A DNA stretch of 64,000 bases, taken from assembly GCF_027744825.2 (NCBI RefSeq), contig NC_071334.1, forward strand, positions 61,137,437 through 61,201,436. The letters are read 5' to 3'. This DNA comes from Synchiropus splendidus (taxonomy: Eukaryota; Chordata; Actinopteri; Syngnathiformes; Callionymidae). Positions 26,100 to 36,322 of the stretch are shown here, piece after piece (position 1 is the first letter of the stretch; the number at the start of each line of letters is the position of its first letter). The notes under the pieces are model-generated. The model made no database searches. It saw only the letters and a program-made list of their open reading frames with translations, and was not told the DNA's origin. Position numbers and translations under genes: made by a program.

Positions 26100-26462
26100 A
26101 TCATGACCCAGTTCTTAGTCTTCATGTCCAACTTCATCGTGAAATAGGACCTGCAAAACGGTCCTAACTAAGCCAAATCTCCTCAGATTTTTACAAGACT
26201 TGGTCCTCACAAGAACAGATAAACCGATTTGTGGGGTCTGCTCATTACCATAACGCTTCCCCCCGCCTCTCACCTGATCCTCACAAACCACATGGCTAAC
26301 CTTAACCATGACTGCGTACCAAACTGAAACCCAATTTACAAAATTTAACTTAAGTTTTTCTGGTTCTGAATTGTAATGACCCAGTTATTTTGAAGTCTTC
26401 ATCCTGAAATTGAATTGCGGTCCTCAGTAGGATGAATATACTTCAACACACACACACACACA
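26100..26462. repeat. Dispersed fish repeat, copy A
   Basis: Related in sequence and order to 29160-29470. Shared features are CACTAACC/TTAACC-rich words, 'CTTCCCCC...CCTCTCACC', an identical 22-base run at 26374-26395 and a CA-repeat tail (26448-26461). A partial third copy of the TGACCCAGTT...TTCATC unit precedes it at about 26100-26150. It belongs to the type of fish repeat with GTGAGGACC and TTAACC-like words. Confidence 0.6.
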
Positions 26463-26489
26463 TAAATTACAGCCATCAGTTACACATTG

Positions 26490-26590
26490 TTCATTTATGG
26501 GAGGAAGTCGGAAGGTTTCAAGTGAAATCCATGAGAATATACAAACTCCTCATGCAAGGCCCCAGATTCCATTTCAGTGTCGGCTTAAAC
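26490..26590 (-). mobile_element. tRNA-type fish SINE fragment, reverse orientation
   Basis: Read on the - strand it contains GGGGCCTTGCATGAGGAGTT, TGTATATTCTCATGGATTT and CCGACTTCCTCCCATAAATG, matching in order the body of the SINE family seen at 23104 (GGCCTTTCTGTGTGGAGTT, GCATGTTCTCC, CGGCTTCCTCCCA). It directly adjoins the repeat at 26100-26462. Confidence 0.6.
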
Positions 26591-26751
26591 CACTCGACAC
26601 TTTCCTGTTGTGAGGCAGCCATTTGGAAATTTCATTAATGATAATTTAAACATTCTGAATTAATCGCTTAATCCACCAAAACAAAACTCATAATTATTTC
26701 ATTCATAAACTCTAATGTTGAGTCTTTTTTTTTGGCTTTGTTTAGTTTCAG

Positions 26752-27091
26752 AGGCTTCAGTTACCCGTGTCATTTCCTATGAAGACACCATGCAGACACA
26801 CATGCAAACTGGATGTGAGTCCTACCATGTTGTGGTCGCAGACCTCTGATGGCACCTGAATGCCAAAAACACATTCAAAATGTTTGAGCAATATATCAGA
26901 AACTTGTCCGCCCACAAAAATGTGCAAGGCTTTCCCTTGTACTCTCTCTGGACGATCCTGAAACAATCTTTGAGTGGAACTTGGGGATGTGTTGCTGACC
27001 ACTTCAAGTCTAGAAAACAAATGTATCTGCTCACTGGCATCACTGCAGGTGGTCTCTCTGCTACCATCCATGCTCTGTTCAACAGGCACAT
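26752..27091 (+). CDS. Orphan 340-base exon-like segment, unidentified protein
   Basis: A strong 3' splice site, a T-rich tract ending TTTAGTTTCAG (AG at 26750-26751), opens a frame that runs 112 codons without a stop and ends CAT before GTAAGT (27092-27097), a consensus 5' splice site. It has two leading and two trailing bases. It reads ASVTRVISYEDTMQTHM, then LPCCGRRPLMAPECQKHI, QGFPLYSLWTILKQSL, GTWGCVADHFKSRKQMYLL and TGITAGGLSATIHALF. The G-x3-AD-(x)4-RK pattern followed by a hydrophobic run faintly recalls motif A of major facilitator transporters, but I do not recognise the family. It does not match AK8, SPACA9, TSC1 or DDX31. No flanking exon was found, and two - strand frames are also open. 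It could be a real internal exon, a decayed gene or a transposon-carried fragment. Confidence 0.4.
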
Positions 27092-27379
27092 GTAAGTTCT
27101 ATCATTCTTCAAAGGTAGTAGCAATATTCAGCCCTGCCATGTTTACTTCCCATCCAGTCACAAACAAGTGAGTGTGGCAGGCTGCATCATACCATGCCAT
27201 TAAATATAAAGTACATACATTTGACATTCCGTGTATAGTGCATAATAATCCACGGCGGCATCCTATCTGGCAAGTTTGAGAGACTTCTGTAATAGTTGGA
27301 GAGACTTTCGGATAAAATCCTGTCAAAGCAGTTGATCTACATAAATTTTCTGCGCATCTTCTCAAGAGTAAGAGAAATT

Positions 27380-27960
27380 ATTTCAGGGCCTGGTTATGCA
27401 GAATTTCTAATGAGTATTTTTGTTTAAGAAGAAGGAAAAAAGAGGCAGAAATACCGGTAATAACTGTGCAAAACCATTAGAATGAATATTTATGCATCTC
27501 GTTATGAAATATTCATTAAGCGGGCATAAAAAAAGAACAAGGAGCGAGACTGGGGAGGGATATTGTGCGCTGGCTGCTGTGTGTTTGTGTAAAATGAGGG
27601 CGGCAGGGCACTCATCACCTCCAGCACAGGGGTACTGACAGAACCCTTGGATTGAATATCTGACATCTTTTACCAACAGGCAGCATCTTCCTTTCCTTTT
27701 TTTCTCCCTCCTCCACCCCTGTTCTTTGTCTACCGTCTCGGAGGTGATACCAGTCTCTGTTTACCCGATCTACCTTCTCCGTCTCCACCTTTCATTCCCT
27801 CACTTTGCCTTCCTTCCATCTAACCAAATTAAGAAATTAATGAGGGATAGGTTCTTTACCAACTGCCCCCGCAATGTTTACCACTGATGAAATTATAATG
27901 CAGGCCCTGCTGTATTATTTATAAGCCAATTAGGGGAAGTGTTACTTGATTTGATGGGGA
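27380..27960. promoter_or_regulatory. Candidate conserved non-coding elements (two blocks)
   Basis: Block one (27380-27560) has TTTCTAATGAG, TATTTATGCAT and ATATTCATTAAG. Block two (27831-27960) has AAGAAATTAATGAGGG and CCAATTAGG (27926-27934). A pyrimidine-rich linker lies between. No open frame of note. The regulatory role is inferred. Confidence 0.3.
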
Positions 27961-29159
27961 GCCGACACACAGAGTACATTTAACTAATGGAGACCAAGAG
28001 AGTAAAGAGAAGGAGGAGTGGAGAGGGGGCGGCTGAGGCGGACTGTTCCGTACGCTGCTCTAGGATTACGTGGCTAATTGCCCTGCTTTATCTGTCTGTC
28101 ACGGATAGCCATGCATATTTTAGCGTTGCCAAAGACTTTGATTGTTTGCACTCGTGTTGGGGCTGTAACAAGTAGAGCAGAGGCCAGAGTGGAGTGTAGT
28201 TAAAAACTGGCAGTGGCGGGGGGTGAGGCGGGGAGTGGGCGTCGGAGTGGAGCGGAGGGAGGAGGTGGAGGGCGACGCGGAAGCTAGACGGTGTGACAGG
28301 TGGAGGAAAAGTTTTGACAAAGGGAGACGAGGGCTACAGAGGTAGCGAGAGAGAGGCCGTTCACATAATTTGTGGGCAGCTCCGGCGATAATTAATTTCA
28401 CTTATTACTTCCAGCTGCTATTTCAACGTTCATGGAAATTCCTCCTTGACAAAATGTTCTTGTTTTCAAATTCATTTTTCAGCATCTGCAGTTGACAGAA
28501 AGTATCGGGAAAAATGTGATGTGCGAGTAGAGACCTAAAAACTTTTGCCCCAAACCTCACTTCAGGTGTAATTATACATGCATGAAAGCGTAATGAGTTA
28601 GTCGCTATGGACACCATAAGCACTAAAATCATAAGTCTCCGCTGGTAGCTGTCCATTATATTTTTCAATGTTTAGCATGTTGAAAGTTCCTCATCCAATC
28701 CTTGATAATCTACTGATTCCAACAGCATAGTGCAATAGTTCAGTTCCCTTCAAAACTGCCAACTGTAATTTTCCTGAATGTGTATGGTGTGGGTCAAAAC
28801 AAGCATCTACAGAACTAAGTTGACCCAACATGAATGAACAGTGTGGCAAAACTCATCAACTCTTCATTCCACAGTTTGTTCTGTGTTCTGTGTGTTGGTG
28901 TATTCACCATCATCATTTATAAAGAATTCATAATACAGACAACTTCCATCTTTAGAGTCCATCCAGAAGCTTCACTGTCGAAATTCGCACAGACGAAATT
29001 CCTGAGTTCCTGTCATTTACAGGACCTGGGGCCCTTGCCAATGGTGACAGCTCCACCAAAAATGTAAACCTGTTTTGGTGTCCCAAACATTTGCTTTAAT
29101 AGCGATTTTAAAACATAATAACAACAAAATATAACAACAAAATATGTCATTTCACAATG

Positions 29160-29470
29160 GACACACACAGGATTGTCCCACCATCTTTGTGAGGACCTCT
29201 CATTGCCACAATGCTTTCCCTAGCCTCTCACCCTAAACCAAACCATCCAAAACAAATGGTTAAACTTAACCAGGATTTTTAACCAAACCCAATTATAATG
29301 ACCCAGTTATTTTGAAGCCCTCATCCTCAAATTGAGGCTTAACCTTGTAGGCCCACAAATTCCTGCGGGTCCCACATGGGGGTGTTTTCTCCAAAATAGG
29401 ATCTCACTAGGATAGATTTGCCTAAACATACCAACTGTATGTACGTGCACACACTCACACACACAGTACT
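29160..29470. repeat. Dispersed fish repeat, copy B
   Basis: Same orientation and word order as copy A (26100-26462), with an identical 22-base run at 29296-29317. It includes TTTGTGAGGACCTCTCATTG near 29187 and a CA tail near 29455-29465. The copies are about 3 kb apart and moderately diverged. Confidence 0.65.
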
Positions 29471-30789
29471 GTTTATACCTCCCACCAACAGACTGAAGCT
29501 GCGGTTGTGGATGTTGTGACCAATTTGACAGCCTAAAATGTTCCACTCAAAAAAATCAAATCTGAAATTATCCTGCCAACCACTTGACTTAACCAGTCAC
29601 AGCCCATTTCACCACAACCTAATTTCCGCTCACACGGACTACTTCAACTCACTCCATCACTATCTTCCAAAAAACCATCCCTTTCCTAAATTTAAATTCC
29701 CGATCCTCATTCCCCTTCACCATTTTTTTATGCGCCTGTATGGCTAGATCTTGATCTAGAACTAGCAACATAAGTGATTTGAAATCACTCTCCTACTAAA
29801 AACTCCTGGTCCTCTCTATATAATGCAACAGCTATCACAAGGCAAGCGACACTGTGAAGGAAATGCTTTTGTCTGACCCTCCCACCGAAGAGAATTTGAG
29901 ACACCTCACACCAAGTAAGTGTACTGCTGACCTAGAAATGGGGAAACGGTTTCTATTTCACATGATTTAAAATATTTAGTTGATGACTGCTGTCAGAGTG
30001 TGAGGCAATTATCATCATCTTCTTCACAGCTAATTCCTGTCCTCAGTCATCCAATCTGGTACGTGAATCCCAAGATAGTGATTGGGAACTAAGACTTTGC
30101 TTCTATGTAGATTCATCATGTGATGGATGGATGGAACAGGATTCACTGAAGTCTCTTTGTGGCTGTTTCGGTTAAACAGTGACAGCCAGATATATTTCAC
30201 AACAACACTAATCCACATAGTATCTGGTGGAAAATCTGCCTCATGGCCTTGCATGGGCCAAGACCCCTGTGGTGCTGAGGCGGCAGGTCCAGAGGGAACG
30301 TGCTCTCGATGCTGCAGGTGAAACTCTGGCTGATGAGCTTTTTGAAAGACGATCACAAACTAATGCTAAGAAGGAGAAACTGGAGCGACGGCATCCTTAA
30401 TTATCTGATGAGAGGAAGCTTATCTGAACGGCTTCTTTTTCTCTCCTCTTTTATCCCATTGGATCGCATGGCCCATCTTTACATTACAAAAGACCTACGC
30501 CGCCGGCCCACTTCTACTTCGACCTCACACTGAAAGTTTGCCACCATCACGACGTGCTGCGGTACTTTTTTTTTCTTTTGAGGCAGCACTCCTGCGACGG
30601 CCGTGTAATTCATTCACGATTAAAAGTATTAGTAGAGGCTTTGTGTGGTGATTTATTTAAAGGCTGCTACTAACACTGGATCAGTTTCCTCCGTTAGGAA
30701 ATGGGTAATAAGATATGATGCCAGACCTTGCCTACCAAACGCACAGCCGTCCCACATCAGAGTTTCAGAGGCTGCATTAAAAGCCCAGG

Positions 30790-31090
30790 CACAAGTGTAG
30801 GAACCCTGTCACCGACGCCTCGGCAGGGCCCGCGTTGACTTATTCATCTCTGTTAAAGCCCGCGTAACTGGATAGCTGTTAATTAATATAGCTGTCGGGT
30901 AAATGGTTGCGGCCGGACCGTTGCCACCATCCGTCAGTAACATAATCTCGCGCTTGTTTTCATGCCAGGCCTCGGGCTCAATTAAGCTAATGCTATGCAA
31001 ACGAAGGCTCCCGCCATTAGCCTCATCACAGAGGGGCCATTAATGGCATAATTGGGCTACGCTGACGAACAATTATCATGGCAGCCCCTT
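30790..31090. promoter_or_regulatory. Candidate enhancer-like conserved element
   Basis: The densest set of homeodomain-type sites in the window: TTAATTAA at 30879-30886, CTCAATTAAGC near 30978, an octamer-like TATGCAAAC at 30994-31002, the perfect palindrome GCCATTAATGGC at 31036-31047 and ACAATTATC near 31070. These lie in a CpG-containing, repeat-free context. This is the typical look of a developmental enhancer. Conservation has not been tested here. Confidence 0.4.
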
Positions 31091-33741
31091 CCCACCTATA
31101 GGATCAAAAACCAACAGAAAGCAGGACAGAGGAGTCTCATGTCATGGCCAGCGTGCGGCAAGCCACAGATTAGAGCAGCTGGAGAGGAGACCGCAGGTGG
31201 CACGGTTTGTTTATCCATATGCAGTCTTGTTGGAGTGATGTTTTAAATGTATTAACTCCATATCTGGATGACTTTTTGATCACAGCTTTGACTGATCTCA
31301 ATCATTATTATACACAGGTCGGCATTACAGAGTCTTTCATATATTACTCATGTTTTATTGGGCAGGACTTTTCTTTCCCCTCTTAATTTCAATCTTTCTA
31401 TTTGAATGTATTTTTTACTTTCCAGTTTTCTGAGTTTTGTTTTTAACTAGATTTACAAACAAAAGAGCCTCACAAACATTACCAAACATTGTGGTATGTT
31501 TGTATCATTGAGGCTGATGCAAATACACCACAATGCCTTTATAAAATAAATAAATAAACAAATAAATGGGGGCTAGATTATAGGTTATAGAAACCTGCTG
31601 CTGAAAACTTTGATGGAACATTCAGTTTGATGGGTCAAACTCACATTTCATCCCTCCCACATTCTTTGCTGCTGATTTGTAGGGTTCTCCCTCTTGATTT
31701 GAAGGGGACAAAAGCCCCATATGTGAGGAACACACACACGTCCCATCTGTTGTGTACGCTCACCTCCACTTAACTACATGACTTAAGCACACAAGTACAC
31801 ACCTTCACATACACACTATAGACAGGCTTCAGTCAAACTGCGAGCTATAATGATTCCTCTGACACACATTGGGGCACATCATTCCACAGCACAGCACAGC
31901 TTTGCAGCTCAAGACACCTAAACCCCACCAGCGCCAGGCTTTTCCTTCTGTGTGTATGCACACGTGTGTCTGTGTGTCCACGGTCATGCAGCTGAACAGT
32001 GGAGGCTTCTAGGGAATTTTAAGAGTCAAGCCCCCCGAAATGTTCTTGTTTCAACTTTAGAAAATCAATAGGATAAATATCCTTTTTGTCCCCGGTGTCC
32101 TCGGCCGCTCACCTCCAGTTCGCTCAGGTTAGCGGAGCGGAGAATCTCGGTCTGACCTCAGGCTATGTTTAATATAATCCCTGTTTTTTAAAGCACTGAA
32201 TGGTCGAAGACCTCGGGTGTTTTTTTTTCCTCTTTCAATTTTGAGCAGCGAACAACGAATCACTTTAACATATGCCATCGAAGAGTGCCAATGGCTAAGT
32301 CCTCCCATCGACCAGCTCCTTGTGTGATTAGTCCAGTGAAGCTGAGCCCAACCCAGACACAGATCGAAGACGGTGCACTCTCAATATGGATGTGAGCTGT
32401 GCCTGCCGCCACGTCCAGCTGCTTCTATTGATTTTTTGTTCTCAATTATATAATAGAAGCTCTGTTCTGGATTCTCAACTTAAATCAGTGTTTGGTGAGT
32501 GAGCATGTTCTATAAATCAAGAAAACATTTTGACTTGACTTTTATCGACTCTGCGTTTGGAGCCCCCTGTGGAGAGATTTGTGCGACCATTGATACAAAA
32601 GTGTATCCTTTTTGTTCCAGGTGGTTGACCGTCAGACAAAGAGGGGCAGACACAAAACTTTGAGTGTTCCGTTCAGCAATCTCCCATAAATCTGTTTCCA
32701 AAAGCCCATGGATTAGATCTCCCTGTGCATGCTTGACTCTAATTGGAAAGGGCCCATATTATCGCCATTTGATCCATTGGGGACGTTGTTGAGTCTTAAT
32801 TCTGCCAAGCATATCAATCGAAGGATTTTGTGTCTCTCTGCAGGTTAAGAACATGATTAGGAAGGCGGAAGGACATGGCATGTCCTTACGTTTGAGCTGG
32901 CAGTTATGCGTGATCCCAGACTATCTTGAAAGTATCTTCACTCTTATAAGACAATAAAGCAATATATCTACACAGAACATAAAAGAATCAGTAGACATTT
33001 ATGTATGACTCTACAAATTCAAGTTGAAAGAGTAGATATGTCTAGTGGAGAGAAATGCTTGGAAACTGGAAAGTTTTAACTGCATATCCATCAAGCACTG
33101 TAGAATTTTTTTTAAAATCCTCTAATGGGGTTGAAACTCTGTGAGTGAACGCAGATACAAGGGATTTAAAGTCCTTATGAATGACATTAAACTTCCTTTA
33201 CATCCTGATGATAAATTTAATAATCAGCATATCAAAATATTTTTCTAAAGATTTTATTGATTTTTCTATAACGCTGCTGTGAGACTTTTGAGCTGAGTGC
33301 TACTTTACCATTTTGGTAACAAGCAGCATCACTGCATTTAAACAAGCCACGCTGCAAACATGGTTCCTTAGGTAGTACGTTTTGGAAAGTTTTGGAGTAA
33401 AGTTTGAAAACTGCCTCCCGGAGACGAGGGAGGCTATTGTACTGTAGTAGGAACATCACAGAGCGCAAGAGAGCAGTTTTGAGTGGCTGAGATTCTGAAG
33501 AGGAATGTCCACACTGATGAACTCCTAGACAGAAAGTGACGCTGCTTTGTGACAGTGAGTCCGTTCACCATGACAGTCCACATACTGGAGAAGATGCTTT
33601 GCTTCGCGCAGATTTGGTGGAAGCTACTGTATGTATGGTATCTGGTGATGTCATAATATCTAAATTAAATGATTGAATTTACTCCCATCCCAAAATATGA
33701 TTTTTCTTATTTACATTACACCTTCATCTCTCCCCATTCCA

Positions 33742-33795
33742 AGCTACAACCATTTGAAACAGTGACATAGCTACAACCTTTTCAAACAGTGACAT
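33742..33795. repeat. 27-base tandem duplication
   Basis: Units 33742-33768 and 33769-33795 agree at 25 of 27 positions (AGCTACAACC...AAACAGTGACAT). A small local duplication with no evident function. Confidence 0.85.
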
Positions 33796-34439
33796 CACAG
33801 TTGAATATTTCATTGGAAAATACTCTGGTTAGGTTTGCCTTTTATTCTGCACTCACTAAAAGAAAAAACTGTCAATAAAGGTGAATCAGACAGATGTAAG
33901 ATGATGCGTCTCAGCTGTACACAGACACACTCCATCACAATGTGATGACAACAATAACTGTCACAGTAAACCAGGTATTTCATGCCCTACAGACCTAGTA
34001 AACTAACCCACCGTACTCCTTTCAAGGAGCACAAACATCAGCCTAATTTCAGATGCCCTAGCTTTCCAGCAAATGAGAGCACGGCCATTATCGCAAAGTG
34101 CCATCAGACACCTGGGAGAGGAGGAGGATGATGCAAGGGCGGAGGATGAAGATGTCCAGGGTTTGCAGTGAGGGAGAGTAACCTGAGCATTAGATGGTAA
34201 TCTCACCACACCTGAGCATTTTGGGGGATAATTTTAGCCCGTATTGAGTTCTGCTGATAATGCTGGCCATCCACTCGAGTTAAGCTTCATCACACTCCCC
34301 AGGTTGTTTTCCTTCTCCTCACCAGTCCGCTCGCTGTTGGTCTTAAACTCAGTTCTCATTCCAACATCTTTCTGTGCTCCATCCATGTGTGTTTACTCCC
34401 AGAATGCTTGAAGAGCAGTGAGAGGCAGCGGGGAATAGT

Positions 34440-34570
34440 GGGGACCGGTCGTGGGCGTAACTTTAGCTGGAGTAATGAGGCCTAATCCCCTGCTGACTGG
34501 GGTCTGTTTAAACAGCTCCTGGCTGAGCCACTCAGTAATGGAGTAATTAACCCTGGCAACCTCTCCTGCC
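34440..34570. promoter_or_regulatory. Candidate conserved non-coding element
   Basis: Contains CTAATCCC (34482-34489, OTX/CRX-type), two AGTAATG words and GTAATTAA (34543-34550) within 70 bases, with no reading frame. The regulatory role is inferred. Confidence 0.3.
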
Positions 34571-35650
34571 CATGCAGCTCTGGTTTACCACACTGAAATC
34601 CTACTGCTGTCTTGTCATGCTCTTAAGAGGTGAAGAGGAGGAAGACAAAAGACTTCATAAAAAATAATCTTAGGAACAGTCATTTTCACCACAAGATCTA
34701 TTATTGGACATAGTTTTCGTACAGAAACTAAACAAGGTGAGTAAATTGTTCCTGACCGTGGATGAAAGAAATTATCGAGCAAGAAGTGAGAGTAGCGGTA
34801 CACATTACAACTAGAAATTCAAATCACAAACTCAATCCAGTACGTATGCGGTGTAAATATAATAGCTCTTTCACAATGAAAATAGCAAGAGGACTCATCA
34901 TTTTTGAACACATAGCCACTTGCATAAGCTGCTTAAAATGAAATCTAGATTCTCATCCACCGCTGGGAAGATTTGCCTGATGACATGCAAAACATGACCA
35001 TTTCAAAACAAAAGATTTGTGCAAGATAATCAATTTCTGAATGTGTGAACATTGGGTTATAAGCTAAAGAAAAATCACCAAGTAAACACATGACACTGTG
35101 ATTCAGCACTCATCATGCCATGTGCAGGGTGGTTCAAAATGTTGAGTTTTGTATCTCTCTGTATCTGAGCTCATGTCTTCCCGACATCGTGCCCCCAACC
35201 GTCATCCGCAGTATCAATGGCTCTGCCACAGGCTGCTGTGTTTGGTGACAACAACAATAGCAGAGAATGAACCAGAGTCCAACTGCAACATCAGTGCCTA
35301 CAGAATCAAATATGGTGCATCGACTGCGTCAGGTTTATCAAATATCTCAAAACGCATCCAGATGAATCAGTCACATGATGGGGTGAAACATTAGCATTAG
35401 CACCTGTGAACTATCAGCCAACTTGGGTTCTGTGTTTGATTGACCTTTCACCTGCATAGATTTGACATTTTCAGTCACTGTATCCAATACCAGATATGAG
35501 CAATGCATCACTGTCCCACCTCACATCTCAGCGCTCTCCCACAAAGTGGTCACATCACAGCAATAAAATCAGACTGCTGCTCATTCAGCTACAGCTGGTC
35601 AGCTTATTGTAAATATTCACAGAAAATCTTCAGCTACTCTTTCATTATAC

Positions 35651-36322
35651 AGTGGTACCTCGGTTCTCGACCACAATCCATCCCAGATGGCCGTTCGAGA
35701 AGCGATTTGTTCGAAATCTGAATCGATTTTTCCCATTACAATCAATGGAAAAACAAATAATGCGTGTAGAGTGTCTGCTGCAGGTGCGCTGTTCGTCTAT
35801 GTGTGTGGCCGCTGCATGTGGGAGGGGTTGCCGAGTGAGTGACGTCTCTCCAGAAGTGAAGAGGTGCCCGGTGCGTGTCCAGCTCTGAATGTGCGCTTCT
35901 GTGCAGTTTGGCTGTGACAAAGTCATAAACCAAGTAACACTCTCACTCGCCTCATCCCTGTCCCAGCTCCAGCCCACAACAGGACATCAAACCCTGGAGT
36001 GAGCGCTCCAGCCTCGGAGGTGTGGAGAGCGAGTACCTCCTCTGTGACACTCTACCACGGTCCAGTGTGGAGACAGGAAAGGTTTTACACCTCAATATGA
36101 AGAAAAAACAGTCAGTAAATGTAGCTAACAGGACACGTCTGCATACAGAGGCTGCGTTATACACAATAACAAAGTGAGTCGTGGGTCAGCTGATCAGTCC
36201 GCGCACGTTATGTTTTTTCCGTCTTTTTTCGGTGGCGTTCAAGTTCTGGATTTTCGTTGAAATTTTTGTTCGAACTCTGACTTGTTCGAATTCTGGAACG
36301 TTCAAAAACCATGGTACCACTG
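35651..36322. mobile_element. Tigger/pogo-like MITE, complete
   Basis: A 672-base element bounded by TA on both sides (35649-35650 and 36323-36324). Its ends are inverted: the left begins CAGTGGTACCTCGGTTCTCG, and the right, read on the other strand, begins CAGTGGTACCATGGTTTTTG. Subterminal TTCGAA/GTTCGA words recur at both ends. A TA target site and CAG termini fit the Tc1/mariner-pogo group. It encodes no transposase, and the open frames inside are incidental. Family membership is by resemblance. Confidence 0.8.

Larger units (their letters stand above)
20850..26485. other. Gene-poor interval after GTF3C4
   Basis: No recognisable exon. It contains the (TA)n at 22207-22268, a SINE piece at 23104-23175 and stretches with conserved-element character (21330-21500, 22690-22900, 23560-23670, 24890-25660). 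Frames open over 90 to 110 codons (21550-21876, 23222-23694) overlap on both strands and show no domain. Confidence 0.5.
27092..35650. other. Gene-poor interval
   Basis: No gene recognised. It contains repeat copy B (29160-29470), conserved-element-like stretches (27380-27560, 27831-27960, 30790-31090, 34440-34570) and a 27-base tandem duplication at 33742-33795. Around 32010-32060 the words AGTGGAGGCTTCTAGGG resemble the end of another dispersed fish repeat. Short open frames throughout are unsupported. Confidence 0.5.

Noticed and set aside
36280..36300. GTTCGAATTC considered as a tRNA B box
   Set aside because: It lies in the terminal repeat of the Tigger-like MITE, with no A box or cloverleaf.
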